Positions 1 through 7,543 are shown, counted from the first letter of the stretch. The stretch is DNA of 7,671 nt from CALEUX01 sp964521525 (GCA_964521525.1 CAZFTD010000164.1:1-7671); one strand, 5' to 3'. Made by a program: numbers and translations. The notes: generated by a model not told the origin, from the letters alone.

Positions 1-1
1 G

Positions 2-346
2 GCAATTACAAGGGTTCCGGGTTATTCAGTTGCTAAAGCGGGGGTTAATATTTTCACGCAATGGCTGGCAACCGAATTAGCCATAAAATTTGGTGAAAAA
101 ATCAGGGTAAATGCTATTGCACCAGGCTTTTTTATAGGCGACCAAAACAGGGCTGTGCTCATTAATCCCGATGGCAGTTACACCGAACGAAGCAAAAAGG
201 TGTTGGCAAAAACGCCCATGAAACGGTTTGGAGATATTACTGAACTTAATGGAATTGTACAGTTTTTGTGCAGCGATGCTGCCAGTTTTATAACCGGAAC
301 CATAATTCCGGTTGATGGAGGGTTTAGCGCTTTTAGCGGTGTTTAA
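2..346 (+). CDS. uxuB: SDR-family D-mannonate oxidoreductase (fructuronate reductase), 3' part only
   Basis: The reading frame is open from the window edge, so only the last 114 residues are visible and the start and NAD(P)-binding Gly-rich motif lie outside. What is seen is the C-terminal half of a classical short-chain dehydrogenase: the catalytic Tyr-x-x-x-Lys (YSVAK) about eight residues in, the 'RVNAIAPGFF' strand that follows the active site, and the SDR C-terminal 'ITGTIIPVDGG' segment. The ending DGGFSAFSGV and the 'NPDGSYTERS' insert resemble, from memory, the SDR-type UxuB (YjmF-like) enzymes that reduce D-fructuronate to D-mannonate in the cytoplasm. The mannonate dehydratase gene starts 21 bases downstream, which strongly supports this substrate; by sequence alone another sugar-acid SDR would be possible. 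A GTG at 155 is an internal codon and not the start. SDR identity is near certain, the substrate likely. Confidence 0.85.
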   Translation, partial: AITRVPGYSVAKAGVNIFTQWLATELAIKFGEKIRVNAIAPGFFIGDQNRAVLINPDGSYTERSKKVLAKTPMKRFGDITELNGIVQFLCSDAASFITGTIIPVDGGFSAFSGV

Positions 347-367
347 GGTTTACTTTGTTTATAGTAT

Positions 368-1582
368 ATGGCATTAGAAAAAGCGTGGCGTTGGTTTGGT
401 TTTAACGATCCGGTTCAATTAACGGATCTGAAACAAATGGGAGTTGAAGGGGTGGTTACTGCCCTGCACCATATTCCCAACGGGGAAGTTTGGCCTGTTG
501 ATGAAATAATGAAAGTGAAATCGGCTATTGAAGCTCACGGAATGCGCTGGACAGTGGTTGAAAGTTTACCGGTTTCGGAAGGCATTAAAACCAAATCGGC
601 CGATAGGCCACGGCTAATAAAAAATTATCAGGAGTCGTTACGAAATCTTGGTAAATTTGGTATCGATACGGTTTGCTATAATTTTATGCCGGTTCTCGAC
701 TGGGTGCGTACCGATTTACATTATACCCTTCCTTCGGGCGGTGAGGTGATGTATTTTGACTTTCCATCGTTTGTGGCTTTTGATGCTTTTATTTTAAAGC
801 GTCCGGGGGCAGAAAACGATTACCCTGCCGAAATTGTTAAAAAAGCACGTGAAGTTAGAGCCCGAATGACCGATGAAGAAGCTGAAAAGCTGGCTTACAA
901 TACCATTATTGTAACTCAGGGTTTTATTAACGGTGCTGTGGACCCGAAAACCTCGGATTACAAAAAAGCCTTTCTCGATTTTATTGATACCTATAAAGAT
1001 ATTGACCGTGACAGGCTAAGACAACATCTGGCCGATTTTTTGAAAGATGTGGTGCCTGTGGCCGAGGAAAATGGCATTAATCTCTGTATTCACCCAGACG
1101 ATCCCCCATTCCCGGTTTTGGGTTTACCACGGATTGTAAGCACCAAAGAAGATTTTGAATGGATTGTAAATCAATACGATTCTATTTCAAATGGCATCAC
1201 CTTTTGCACAGGCTCATTATCGGTTCGCAGCAACGAGCATCTGGTGTCAATAGTAAAATCGGTAGGACATCGCATCCATTTCTTGCATTTGCGTAATAAT
1301 GTTTTGCTTCCGGATGGATGTTTCCACGAATACGGACATATTCACGGCTGCGTTGATATGTATTCGGTAATGAAAGCGCTGCTTGAAGAACAACAGCGAA
1401 GGGTTATAGAAGGCAGAAAAGATATACGGATGCCGGTTAGACCCGACCATGGCATTAAAATGCTTGACGACTTTAACCGGAAAGCCAATCCCGGATATCC
1501 GTTGATTGGTCGCTTAAAGGGATTAGCCGAGTTAAGCGGATTGGAGATGGGCATTGAGCGCGCCATGGCAGAAAAATGCTGA
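368..1582 (+). CDS. uxuA: Mannonate dehydratase (EC 4.2.1.8)
   Basis: This cytoplasmic TIM-barrel enzyme dehydrates D-mannonate to 2-keto-3-deoxy-D-gluconate in the hexuronate pathway, using a divalent metal (Fe2+ or Mn2+ in studied members). The 404-residue product is full length for the UxuA family (about 350-400). Family motifs are all present: N-terminal 'WRWFGFNDPV', 'ALHHIPNGEVW' (residues 32-42), 'CIHPDDPPFP' with His242, 'FCTGSLSVR' with Cys280, 'HFLHLRN' with His307, and 'VRPDHG' with Asp360 and His361. The His/Cys/His/Asp set matches the metal ligands known for the family, so the enzyme should be active. The ATG at 368 gives the usual family N-terminus. It lies 21 bases after the SDR gene on the same strand, so both are probably one transcript ending at the terminator at 1622-1654. 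A run of ten T follows the stop codon at 1587-1596. Confidence 0.97.
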   Translation: MALEKAWRWFGFNDPVQLTDLKQMGVEGVVTALHHIPNGEVWPVDEIMKVKSAIEAHGMRWTVVESLPVSEGIKTKSADRPRLIKNYQESLRNLGKFGIDTVCYNFMPVLDWVRTDLHYTLPSGGEVMYFDFPSFVAFDAFILKRPGAENDYPAEIVKKAREVRARMTDEEAEKLAYNTIIVTQGFINGAVDPKTSDYKKAFLDFIDTYKDIDRDRLRQHLADFLKDVVPVAEENGINLCIHPDDPPFPVLGLPRIVSTKEDFEWIVNQYDSISNGITFCTGSLSVRSNEHLVSIVKSVGHRIHFLHLRNNVLLPDGCFHEYGHIHGCVDMYSVMKALLEEQQRRVIEGRKDIRMPVRPDHGIKMLDDFNRKANPGYPLIGRLKGLAELSGLEMGIERAMAEKC

Positions 1583-1621
1583 GCAGTTTTTTTTTTCATA
1601 GATTTAGTTTACTAAGGAGTG

Positions 1622-1654
1622 AGGGCGGAAGGTTGGTTCCGCCCTTTCTTTTTT
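1622..1654 (+). terminator. Intrinsic terminator after uxuA
   Basis: A perfect 9-bp inverted repeat (AGGGCGGAA, 1622-1630, with TTCCGCCCT, 1637-1645) encloses a 6-base loop and runs into a T-rich tract (1645-1654, one C). This is a textbook rho-independent terminator, 39 bases after the uxuA stop. It separates the hexuronate genes from the ABC transporter gene, which must therefore have its own promoter in 1655-1779. Confidence 0.9.
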
Positions 1655-1677
1655 ATTTAACCGATTCTTATTTTTCG

Positions 1678-1685
1678 TATCTTCA
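1678..1685 (+). promoter_or_regulatory. Possible Bacteroidota-type -7 promoter box for the ABC transporter gene
   Basis: TATCTTCA partly matches the Bacteroidota -7 element TAnnTTTG: the TA and the first two T match, the last two bases do not. It lies just downstream of the uxuA terminator and about 95 bases before the ATG at 1780. No good TTTG is seen at the expected -33 position. Some promoter must lie in 1655-1779 because transcription from upstream is terminated; this is the best candidate by eye but a weak one. Confidence 0.3.
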
Positions 1686-1779
1686 CCAATGGATTTTTTG
1701 GAGTAAAGTTCTATAATCACATATCATAAACACCTGTTGTTCAGCCAGATAACAATAAATCAAATTCGCAGCCAAACCC

Positions 1780-4700
1780 ATGAGTGAAGCATTACTTGAA
1801 GCACTGATGCAGCTTTTTGCTCTACTTACCGATATACGTAAAGAGAGCAAAACAGGGAAAGCGCGCTTTTTGGTTGAAGATTTTTTATCGCGTCATTTTA
1901 ACTCAGAGTACGTTCAAAAATATCTGAACCGGTTTGATGTTTATTTAACCCGCTACCATTCGCAAGTTTATAGCGACAATCAGGAGCTGATTGATGAACA
2001 GGTGAATGAGAATCTCACCCGCCTATTAAATATCTCATCCCGAATTAATGCAGAACTTGAGCAGGAACCTAAAATAATCATCTTTGTGCAACTGCTCGAC
2101 TTTTTGAAGAAAGACGAAGAGATTGGCGAAACCGAAGAGGGCTTTGTTGATTTACTCGCCGACCAGTTTCGGATTGACAAAAAGGACTACCTCAATCTGA
2201 AGCATTTTATTTTGGATTCTCCCATGGAAGTGCCCGATAAAACGGCTGTTATGCTTATTAGCGGTCAAAATGAGGCACCACACCCCGAAATGAAGCTGCT
2301 TTACAATCCTAAACAACAGGTGTTTGTATGGGTAATTCATGTGCGCAGCACCAATTCTTTTTTCTTCAGATATACCGGACCTCGAAACCTTTACCTCAAC
2401 GGCCATAAGGTTGAGCAAAACAGGACCTATGCCATGGCGGTAGGTTCGGTAATTAAAACTTCGGTAATGCCACCGGTTTATTATGGCGCCATTGCCGAAA
2501 AATTTATTCACCGAAAGGATAAAGGCCGTATTATTTACCGTGCGGTTGATGTGGCTTATAAATTCAATAACAACCAAATTGGTATTCACCCGTTTAGTTT
2601 TACAGGCCGCTCGGGACAGTTGATAGGGATTATGGGAGGCAGCGGTACCGGAAAATCCACCCTGCTGAATGTTCTTAACGGCAACTTTAAACTGAGTCAG
2701 GGAAAAATTACCATCAATGGCTACGACCTTCATGCCGAAAAGGAAGCTTTGCAGGGTGTAATTGGTTATGTACCGCAGGACGACCTTTTAAAAGAGGAAC
2801 TTACTGTTTTTGAAAACCTTTGGTACAACGCACGGCTTTGTTTTAGTAACCTCACTAAATCTGATATAAAAAAGCGGGTTGAAGATGCCCTTCAGGATTT
2901 TGACCTGGTCGAGGCTCGTGATCTGGTTGTTGGTACGCCATTGAACAAAATTTTGAGTGGTGGACAGCGAAAACGACTAAATATTGCTTTGGAATTAATC
3001 AGGGAGCCATCAATTCTGTTTGTAGATGAACCCACATCGGGCTTGTCATCGATGGATTCGGAAAAAGTGATGTTGTTGCTGAAACGACAGGTTTTGAAAG
3101 GTAAGCTGGTAATTATTAACATTCATCAACCTTCATCCGACCTTTATAAGCTCCTCGATAAGCTTTTGATGATCGACAAAGGCGGCCGTATTATTTACAG
3201 CGGTAACCCCATGGACGCCATCGCTTATTTTAAGCAACAGGCCAACTATGTGAATCCCGAAGAGCGTGAGTGTTACGTTTGCGGCAATGTAAAAACCGAG
3301 CAACCCTTGCGCATTGTAGAAGCGCGTATGGTTAACCCCTACGGAAAACTGGTGCGGCAACGTAAAGTTAAGCCCGAAGAGTGGTACAAACTTTACATCG
3401 ATAATTTCGAAAGTAAGTACGAGTGGAAATCGAAACGACAAATTGATAAAAAAGAGCCACTCCCCGAAAACCTTTACAGCATTCCCGGTCGCCGGAAGCA
3501 ATTCCTGATTTTTACCATGCGCGATGCCCTGTCGAAGCTAAAGGACAGACAATATCTGGCTATTAATATTCTTGAAGCACCATTGCTGGCGCTCATACTT
3601 GGTTTTTGCACCAAGTTTTTGTTTGGTTCGGCCGATAATCCCGACCAATATATTTTTGCCGAAAATGTTAATCTCCCGGCCTACTTATTTATGTGCGTGG
3701 TGGTTTCGTTATTTCTGGGATTGAATGTGAGTGCCGAAGAAATTATTAAAGACCGAAAATTGCTTAAACGCGAATCGTTCCTGAATTTGAGCCGGTTAAG
3801 TTTTCTGAATAGCAAAATAGTGGTATTGTTTACCATTTCGGCCATACAAACATTGGGTTTTGTATTAATTGGAAACGCCATTCTCGAAATTAAAGGGCTC
3901 ACCTTCCATTATTGGATAATTCTGTTCTCGGTGGCCAGCTTTTCAAATATGCTGGGATTGAATATCAGCAGTGGCTTAAACTCGGTAGTAGCAATTTATG
4001 TGCTAATTCCTTTGATTTTAGTACCTCATTTACTTTTTAGCGGGGTTATTGTAAACTTCGATAAGTTGCATAATTCCATTGCCTCGCGCGAGTTTGTTCC
4101 CCGCATTGGCGATGTAATGGTTTCGCGTTGGGGTTACGAAGCTCTGGCGGTGAATCAGTTCAAGAATAACCGATTTCAAAAACTCTTTTTCGACGATGAA
4201 ATGGGCATGAGTCAAAGTTCATATTTTGGCACAACCCTCATTCCCGAACTGGTAAAACACAACGATGCCTGCTTATGGGCTTTTGAGCGAAACGATGTCA
4301 AACTGATGAAAACCCATTGGGAAACCCTCCGTAAAGGGTTGGCGCAACTTGAGAAAGAAATTGAGTTAAGTTTACCCTCAATGACTAAAAATGGCATTGA
4401 ATCGTTTTCGCCTCAAATACACCTGTCAATTGATGAGGCATTGGAAAAAGCACGCAGGCATTTCAGTAGTCAATACCAGTTTTTTAGCCGGGAAAAAGAT
4501 AGTAAAACAGAACTGCTGGTAAAAAAACTTGGCTCCATTGATAAAGTGGTGCAATTTAAGCAAACTCATTATAATGAAGCGCTGGCCGAGTGGCTGCTCG
4601 AGAAAAAGCAGGTGAAACAGTTCGAAGTTACCAACTATAAAATAATCCAAAAGAAAAACCCGGTTTATAAAAACCCTACAGGCAAATGGGGCCGGGCACA

Positions 4701-4893
4701 TTTTTATGCTCCTGTAAAACAGGTGTGGGAATGGTACATTCCCACTCCGGTTTTTAATATTTTGGTTATCTGGTTAGGAATTCTGGCACTTTATGCAGCA
4801 CTTTATTTAGATATTCTGCGACGAATTATTCACTATTTTGAGAACTTCAGGCTGCGTCAACTCAACAAACGACTGCAGAAACTGGGAACATAA
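1780..4893 (+). CDS. ABCG/White-type ABC transporter (ATPase-permease fusion) with TerB-like and FHA-like N-terminus
   Basis: This is a 1037-residue inner-membrane half-transporter with the ATPase before the permease, as in ABCG proteins, so it would work as a dimer. Order: helical region at about 5-145 resembling TerB-like domains (the second half, 100-145, has the acidic 'DEEIGETEE' helix pattern); beta-rich region at about 170-240 resembling an FHA domain ('LYLNGHKV', then 'GSVIK') but lacking the usual GR and S-x-x-H phosphopeptide residues; nucleotide-binding domain at about 250-480 with Walker A GGSGTGKST (286-294), Q-loop Gln333, signature LSGGQRKR (392-399), Walker B ILFVDEP (Asp416, Glu417) and H-loop His449. 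All catalytic residues are intact. A linker with a CxxC pair (Cys498, Cys501) leads to six likely membrane segments (about 594-615, 630-650, 678-700, 710-730, 732-757, 988-1010). The loop between the last two is about 230 residues. FHA plus ABCG architecture recalls mycobacterial Rv1747. The substrate is unknown; export is inferred from ABCG kinship. The gene stands alone between terminators. Confidence 0.9.
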   Translation: MSEALLEALMQLFALLTDIRKESKTGKARFLVEDFLSRHFNSEYVQKYLNRFDVYLTRYHSQVYSDNQELIDEQVNENLTRLLNISSRINAELEQEPKIIIFVQLLDFLKKDEEIGETEEGFVDLLADQFRIDKKDYLNLKHFILDSPMEVPDKTAVMLISGQNEAPHPEMKLLYNPKQQVFVWVIHVRSTNSFFFRYTGPRNLYLNGHKVEQNRTYAMAVGSVIKTSVMPPVYYGAIAEKFIHRKDKGRIIYRAVDVAYKFNNNQIGIHPFSFTGRSGQLIGIMGGSGTGKSTLLNVLNGNFKLSQGKITINGYDLHAEKEALQGVIGYVPQDDLLKEELTVFENLWYNARLCFSNLTKSDIKKRVEDALQDFDLVEARDLVVGTPLNKILSGGQRKRLNIALELIREPSILFVDEPTSGLSSMDSEKVMLLLKRQVLKGKLVIINIHQPSSDLYKLLDKLLMIDKGGRIIYSGNPMDAIAYFKQQANYVNPEERECYVCGNVKTEQPLRIVEARMVNPYGKLVRQRKVKPEEWYKLYIDNFESKYEWKSKRQIDKKEPLPENLYSIPGRRKQFLIFTMRDALSKLKDRQYLAINILEAPLLALILGFCTKFLFGSADNPDQYIFAENVNLPAYLFMCVVVSLFLGLNVSAEEIIKDRKLLKRESFLNLSRLSFLNSKIVVLFTISAIQTLGFVLIGNAILEIKGLTFHYWIILFSVASFSNMLGLNISSGLNSVVAIYVLIPLILVPHLLFSGVIVNFDKLHNSIASREFVPRIGDVMVSRWGYEALAVNQFKNNRFQKLFFDDEMGMSQSSYFGTTLIPELVKHNDACLWAFERNDVKLMKTHWETLRKGLAQLEKEIELSLPSMTKNGIESFSPQIHLSIDEALEKARRHFSSQYQFFSREKDSKTELLVKKLGSIDKVVQFKQTHYNEALAEWLLEKKQVKQFEVTNYKIIQKKNPVYKNPTGKWGRAHFYAPVKQVWEWYIPTPVFNILVIWLGILALYAALYLDILRRIIHYFENFRLRQLNKRLQKLGT

Positions 4894-4960
4894 GTGCCAC
4901 ATTTAAATACTACTCTGAATTCTTTGTAAATTTGGTCTATTACTTGAGAAATATAAAGAA

Positions 4961-4998
4961 GAACTATGGTCTGAAACACATAGTTCCCCTTTGTTTTT
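4961..4998. terminator. Probable bidirectional terminator between convergent genes
   Basis: An 8-bp perfect inverted repeat (GAACTATG 4961-4968, CATAGTTC 4979-4986) with a 10-base loop is followed on the + strand by CCC and then a T-rich run (4990-4998). Read on the - strand the same hairpin is followed by TTCTTTATATTT, also T-rich. It sits between the stop of the ABC transporter gene (4893, + strand) and that of the small lipoprotein gene (5060, - strand), where a shared terminator is expected. The stem is AT-rich and only moderately stable. Confidence 0.65.
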
Positions 4999-5059
4999 CT
5001 GTTGCTGCTGAAAGTGATTACAATAATGATTTCATTTTCCTATGACTGGTTTTTGGTAT

Positions 5060-5407
5060 TTAACCCGGAAAATTAAACAGTAGAACTAGCTTAGAACGTT
5101 GAAGAAGTATATCGTTTTCAGAACCAGTAACTGAGTAACGAGCCAGATAACTCAGATTATACCAATAAATACCCACTCTGATTGTTTCACCTTTAATTTC
5201 AAAATCAGTAACACCATCTATACCTGTTAATACATTTTGATTGATATCTCTGCATTCAACTCTATTAACTCCGTACTCTTTAATAACCTGCTTAAGTTCT
5301 TTTCCAATTAATTCACCTGACGTTGTGAAATCTTCCTTTTCAGAGCAACCAATGAAAGTTAAAACAAGAAAAAAGAGTATTAAAGTATTTTTTGAAATTC
5401 TTTTCAT
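5060..5407 (-). CDS. Small predicted surface lipoprotein, function unknown
   Basis: A 115-residue protein I do not recognise. It begins with a clear lipoprotein signal peptide: positively charged start (MKRISK), hydrophobic core (LILFFLVLTF) and a lipobox ending in Ile-Gly-Cys at Cys21. The mature protein starts Cys-Ser-Glu-Lys-Glu-Asp; acidic residues right after the lipidated cysteine match the kind of lipoprotein export signal known to send Bacteroidota lipoproteins to the cell surface. The remaining roughly 90 residues look like a small alpha/beta domain: a Lys/Glu helix (about 35-46), then beta strands ('TDFEIKGETIRVGIYW', 67-82), with a second Cys52. The start lies 19 bases after the stop of the large lipoprotein gene on the same strand, so the two are almost surely co-transcribed, and a joint role is likely. 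The signal sequence makes this a real gene despite its size; a + strand frame across the same bases (5241-5423) lacks such support. Confidence 0.8.
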   Translation of the reverse strand: MKRISKNTLILFFLVLTFIGCSEKEDFTTSGELIGKELKQVIKEYGVNRVECRDINQNVLTGIDGVTDFEIKGETIRVGIYWYNLSYLARYSVTGSENDILLQRSKLVLLFNFPG

Positions 5408-5426
5408 AATCGTATTCAGTTAAATG

Positions 5427-7460
5427 TTAATATGTTAAAGAGAGTGTTTGATGTTCGACAATTTTAGGAATAAAGGTTTTAACAATTGTAACATCTCTCC
5501 CTGTTTGATTTACCCTAAACCTCAAAATGGCTTTAACAACAATTCTTCTGTCGGGCGGCAATTTTGGAAAGTATATGAAGTAATTTGAAGGCATCAATTT
5601 TCCGCTCCAACAAAGGCCTAAAGCAGTAGTTGCCACAGGGGGTATAGCTCCTTCCTCAAACTTATAATACTCAAACCCTTTATTATGAGGTATTGCAGTC
5701 ATAGCAGTTCCGTATGGAGTTTCATATATGGTTTCATAAACAAGTTTATTCTGAGCCCCAACTTCCACGTTCCCAATTCCCTCTAAAGGCTTAAGTTCAG
5801 TATGCCCCTCATATCTTTTATAAAAATAGAGTTCAGTTTTTTGCTCAAGTATGGTAATGTTATTTACTATCGCAGGGTTAACTATAAAGTTAAAACTACT
5901 TCTGTCTATTGAAAAATACTGAAAATATCTTGGATTTGGCGTACCCCTATAGTAATAGGCTTGTTGATAATTAACAACAGGCTGAGTGTTTAAGTTAAAA
6001 ACTCCTAATGGTTCGTCATACAAATAGGTTAAACCTGTTCGGGATTTAATTCCTGGTACATGTAAATTTAAACTTAAAACAGGAGCTTCGCTGGTAAGAT
6101 TACCTGAAATATTTATTTTAGTTGACATGGAAAGGTTTACAGAGCCTTGATCGCCTGTGTTTTGATGAACTAGGGAGTTTAAATATTTGCCTATAGGATT
6201 AGTAGCTAAGTTTAATAAGCCTGAAGCAAGAGTTCCCCCCGCATTTCCTATCTGTTCAGCTGTCTTTACCGTTAATTTGTTTTTTACTTGTTGCCACCAA
6301 TTTACACTATTATTAGTTGTTGCATTGGTAGATGTAGTGCTAATAGTATTGTTATGAGAATTGTTATTTTGAGTATTATTAAAAACTAAACTACTTACGT
6401 TAAAAATACTAGAGTTTGGGGCATTAAAAATAATTTTTCCGGTAATTTTCCCTGTCTGAGAACCAGTTAATTCTAACATTTTTACATCTATTCCTCTTGC
6501 TGCAATAAATAAATCACTTTTATCTTTCGCAATATTTGGAACTTCTTTATCATATGCCAGCTCATACTCAAACATATACCAAGTAAATTGAGTTATTCCT
6601 TGACCTGACTGAATGGTTCCGTCTCCACTCAAATATTCAGAAAACTTAGGCTCCCTGCTATCCATAGGTAAAGCAAAGTCACCATTAAAATTTAACATGC
6701 TTGATTGAGCCAAATGTTGGATTGAATATTTAAGAGAAGAATAAGATGTGGCACCCTCATGCCAATACCACATTCTTAAAAAGCCAGTGAATTTGTTATA
6801 CAATAAAAAATATTTAATTCTGGGTTCGCTATTGCCTGATAATAAGGTAAAATTATTATGAACAAGCTCCCATCCATCAACCTTTTTATGGTCGAGAGCA
6901 ATTTGCCTTGGTACCCCTGTGGAGGCTCCGCTAATCCATGGTAAACGAGGTAAAGTATTGTTGTTTGAAACATAGGTTGCTGTTTCCCAGTCAAACCAAA
7001 ACGATTCAATAATCTCAGCCAAGGTTATATCTCCTAATCCACCATTGGTAGTATTAACTTTTATTTCGTCTTCTAGATATAAAATTCTTTTCCCATCTTG
7101 ATCAGTTAAGTAAAGTTCCTTTATGGTGTAAACCCCATCGGGTATTAAAAAAATTATTGTAGATGATGTGACATTGGATGTAGCGTAAGATCCCTCTATC
7201 CCATTTTCATTTCTTACAAACATTTCGGCGTTTGTAATTTCATAATTGCGCCCTGATTTAAGGTGGCTTTTACCGCTTTTAATACTGAAGTTGACTACCA
7301 ATTCATTTTTAGGGGCCTCTTCCTCAATAATATCTTTTTCGGAACAACCCCAATAAGGGGAGAATAACATTAAGCATAACATCCCTTTTTTAAACAAGCG
7401 CTTAATTGTTAATGCGCTATAGGGTATCATACCATTTCTAACAATACTGGTTTTTTGCAT
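5427..7460 (-). CDS. Large predicted surface lipoprotein, function unknown
   Basis: About 677 residues from the ATG at 7460; an ATG at 7430 (667 residues) is also plausible and gives a more usual 29-residue signal peptide. The frame extends up to a TTG at 7520, but that codon overlaps the likely promoter and adds an atypical N-terminus. The signal region has basic residues (KRLFKKG), a hydrophobic core (MLCLMLF) and ends SPYWGC; the lipobox is imperfect, with Tyr at -3. The mature protein begins Cys39-Ser-Glu-Lys-Asp-Ile-Ile-Glu-Glu-Glu, an acidic stretch typical of surface-export signals. Next come a beta-rich domain resembling an Ig-like fold (about 50-150), an aromatic-rich region with 'FLLYNKFTGFLRMWYW' (about 218-233), an Asn/Thr/Ser-rich linker (361-385), a Trp-Trp plus Gly/Ala-rich stretch (388-430), and a beta-rich, Tyr-rich C-terminal half. 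No enzyme motif or family is recognised. It is the first gene of a two-lipoprotein unit. Adhesion, binding or a structural surface role is only a guess. Confidence 0.85.
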   Translation of the reverse strand: MQKTSIVRNGMIPYSALTIKRLFKKGMLCLMLFSPYWGCSEKDIIEEEAPKNELVVNFSIKSGKSHLKSGRNYEITNAEMFVRNENGIEGSYATSNVTSSTIIFLIPDGVYTIKELYLTDQDGKRILYLEDEIKVNTTNGGLGDITLAEIIESFWFDWETATYVSNNNTLPRLPWISGASTGVPRQIALDHKKVDGWELVHNNFTLLSGNSEPRIKYFLLYNKFTGFLRMWYWHEGATSYSSLKYSIQHLAQSSMLNFNGDFALPMDSREPKFSEYLSGDGTIQSGQGITQFTWYMFEYELAYDKEVPNIAKDKSDLFIAARGIDVKMLELTGSQTGKITGKIIFNAPNSSIFNVSSLVFNNTQNNNSHNNTISTTSTNATTNNSVNWWQQVKNKLTVKTAEQIGNAGGTLASGLLNLATNPIGKYLNSLVHQNTGDQGSVNLSMSTKINISGNLTSEAPVLSLNLHVPGIKSRTGLTYLYDEPLGVFNLNTQPVVNYQQAYYYRGTPNPRYFQYFSIDRSSFNFIVNPAIVNNITILEQKTELYFYKRYEGHTELKPLEGIGNVEVGAQNKLVYETIYETPYGTAMTAIPHNKGFEYYKFEEGAIPPVATTALGLCWSGKLMPSNYFIYFPKLPPDRRIVVKAILRFRVNQTGRDVTIVKTFIPKIVEHQTLSLTY
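6306..6380 (-). other. Asn/Thr/Ser-rich low-complexity linker inside the large lipoprotein gene
   Basis: Of the 25 residues encoded here, 10 are Asn, 7 Thr and 4 Ser. It separates the N-terminal beta-rich half of the large lipoprotein from a Trp-Trp/Gly-rich segment and the C-terminal half, and most likely forms a flexible, exposed linker. The DNA is markedly AT-rich (17 G or C among the 60 bases at 6301-6360) but is not an exact tandem repeat. Confidence 0.7.
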
Positions 7461-7508
7461 AATATTTGGATTAGGTTGAAAAAAATAATTATGAAAATAA
7501 ATATAATT

Positions 7509-7543
7509 TAAACTTAGCAAAAAACCAATTTATCATATCCAAA
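7509..7543 (-). promoter_or_regulatory. Possible Bacteroidota-type promoter for the lipoprotein pair
   Basis: On the - strand, TAAGTTTA (7516-7509) matches the Bacteroidota -7 element TAnnTTTG at all but the last position. A TTTG (7543-7540) lies 23 bases upstream as a possible -33 element, slightly farther than the usual 19-21. Transcription would start near 7502, leaving about 40 bases of leader before the ATG at 7460, a sensible distance. The region is so AT-rich that chance matches are common. Confidence 0.4.

Noticed and set aside
155..346. A 63-residue frame starting at a GTG within the SDR gene
   Set aside because: It is only the tail of the longer oxidoreductase frame, which is open back to the window edge and includes the catalytic YSVAK upstream of this GTG.
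1587..1596. Run of ten T right after the uxuA stop as a terminator
   Set aside because: No stable hairpin precedes it; the GC-rich hairpin at 1622-1645 with its own T tract is the convincing terminator.
1655..1779. Possible small gene or structured RNA between uxuA terminator and ABC gene
   Set aside because: No frame of useful length and no clear stem structure is seen; the stretch is best explained as promoter and leader.
2152..2733. A 193-residue frame on the - strand opposite the ABC transporter gene
   Set aside because: It lies fully inside a gene with intact family motifs on the other strand and has no recognisable domain or signal of its own.
3133..3501. A 122-residue - strand frame opposite the ABC transporter gene
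   Set aside because: It mirrors the region around the H-loop and CxxC linker, is a shadow of the real gene, and shows no family motif.
5241..5423. A 60-residue + strand frame opposite the small lipoprotein, with a hydrophobic tail
   Set aside because: The hydrophobic end is just the complement of the lipoprotein signal peptide; the - strand reading has a full signal, lipobox and operon context.
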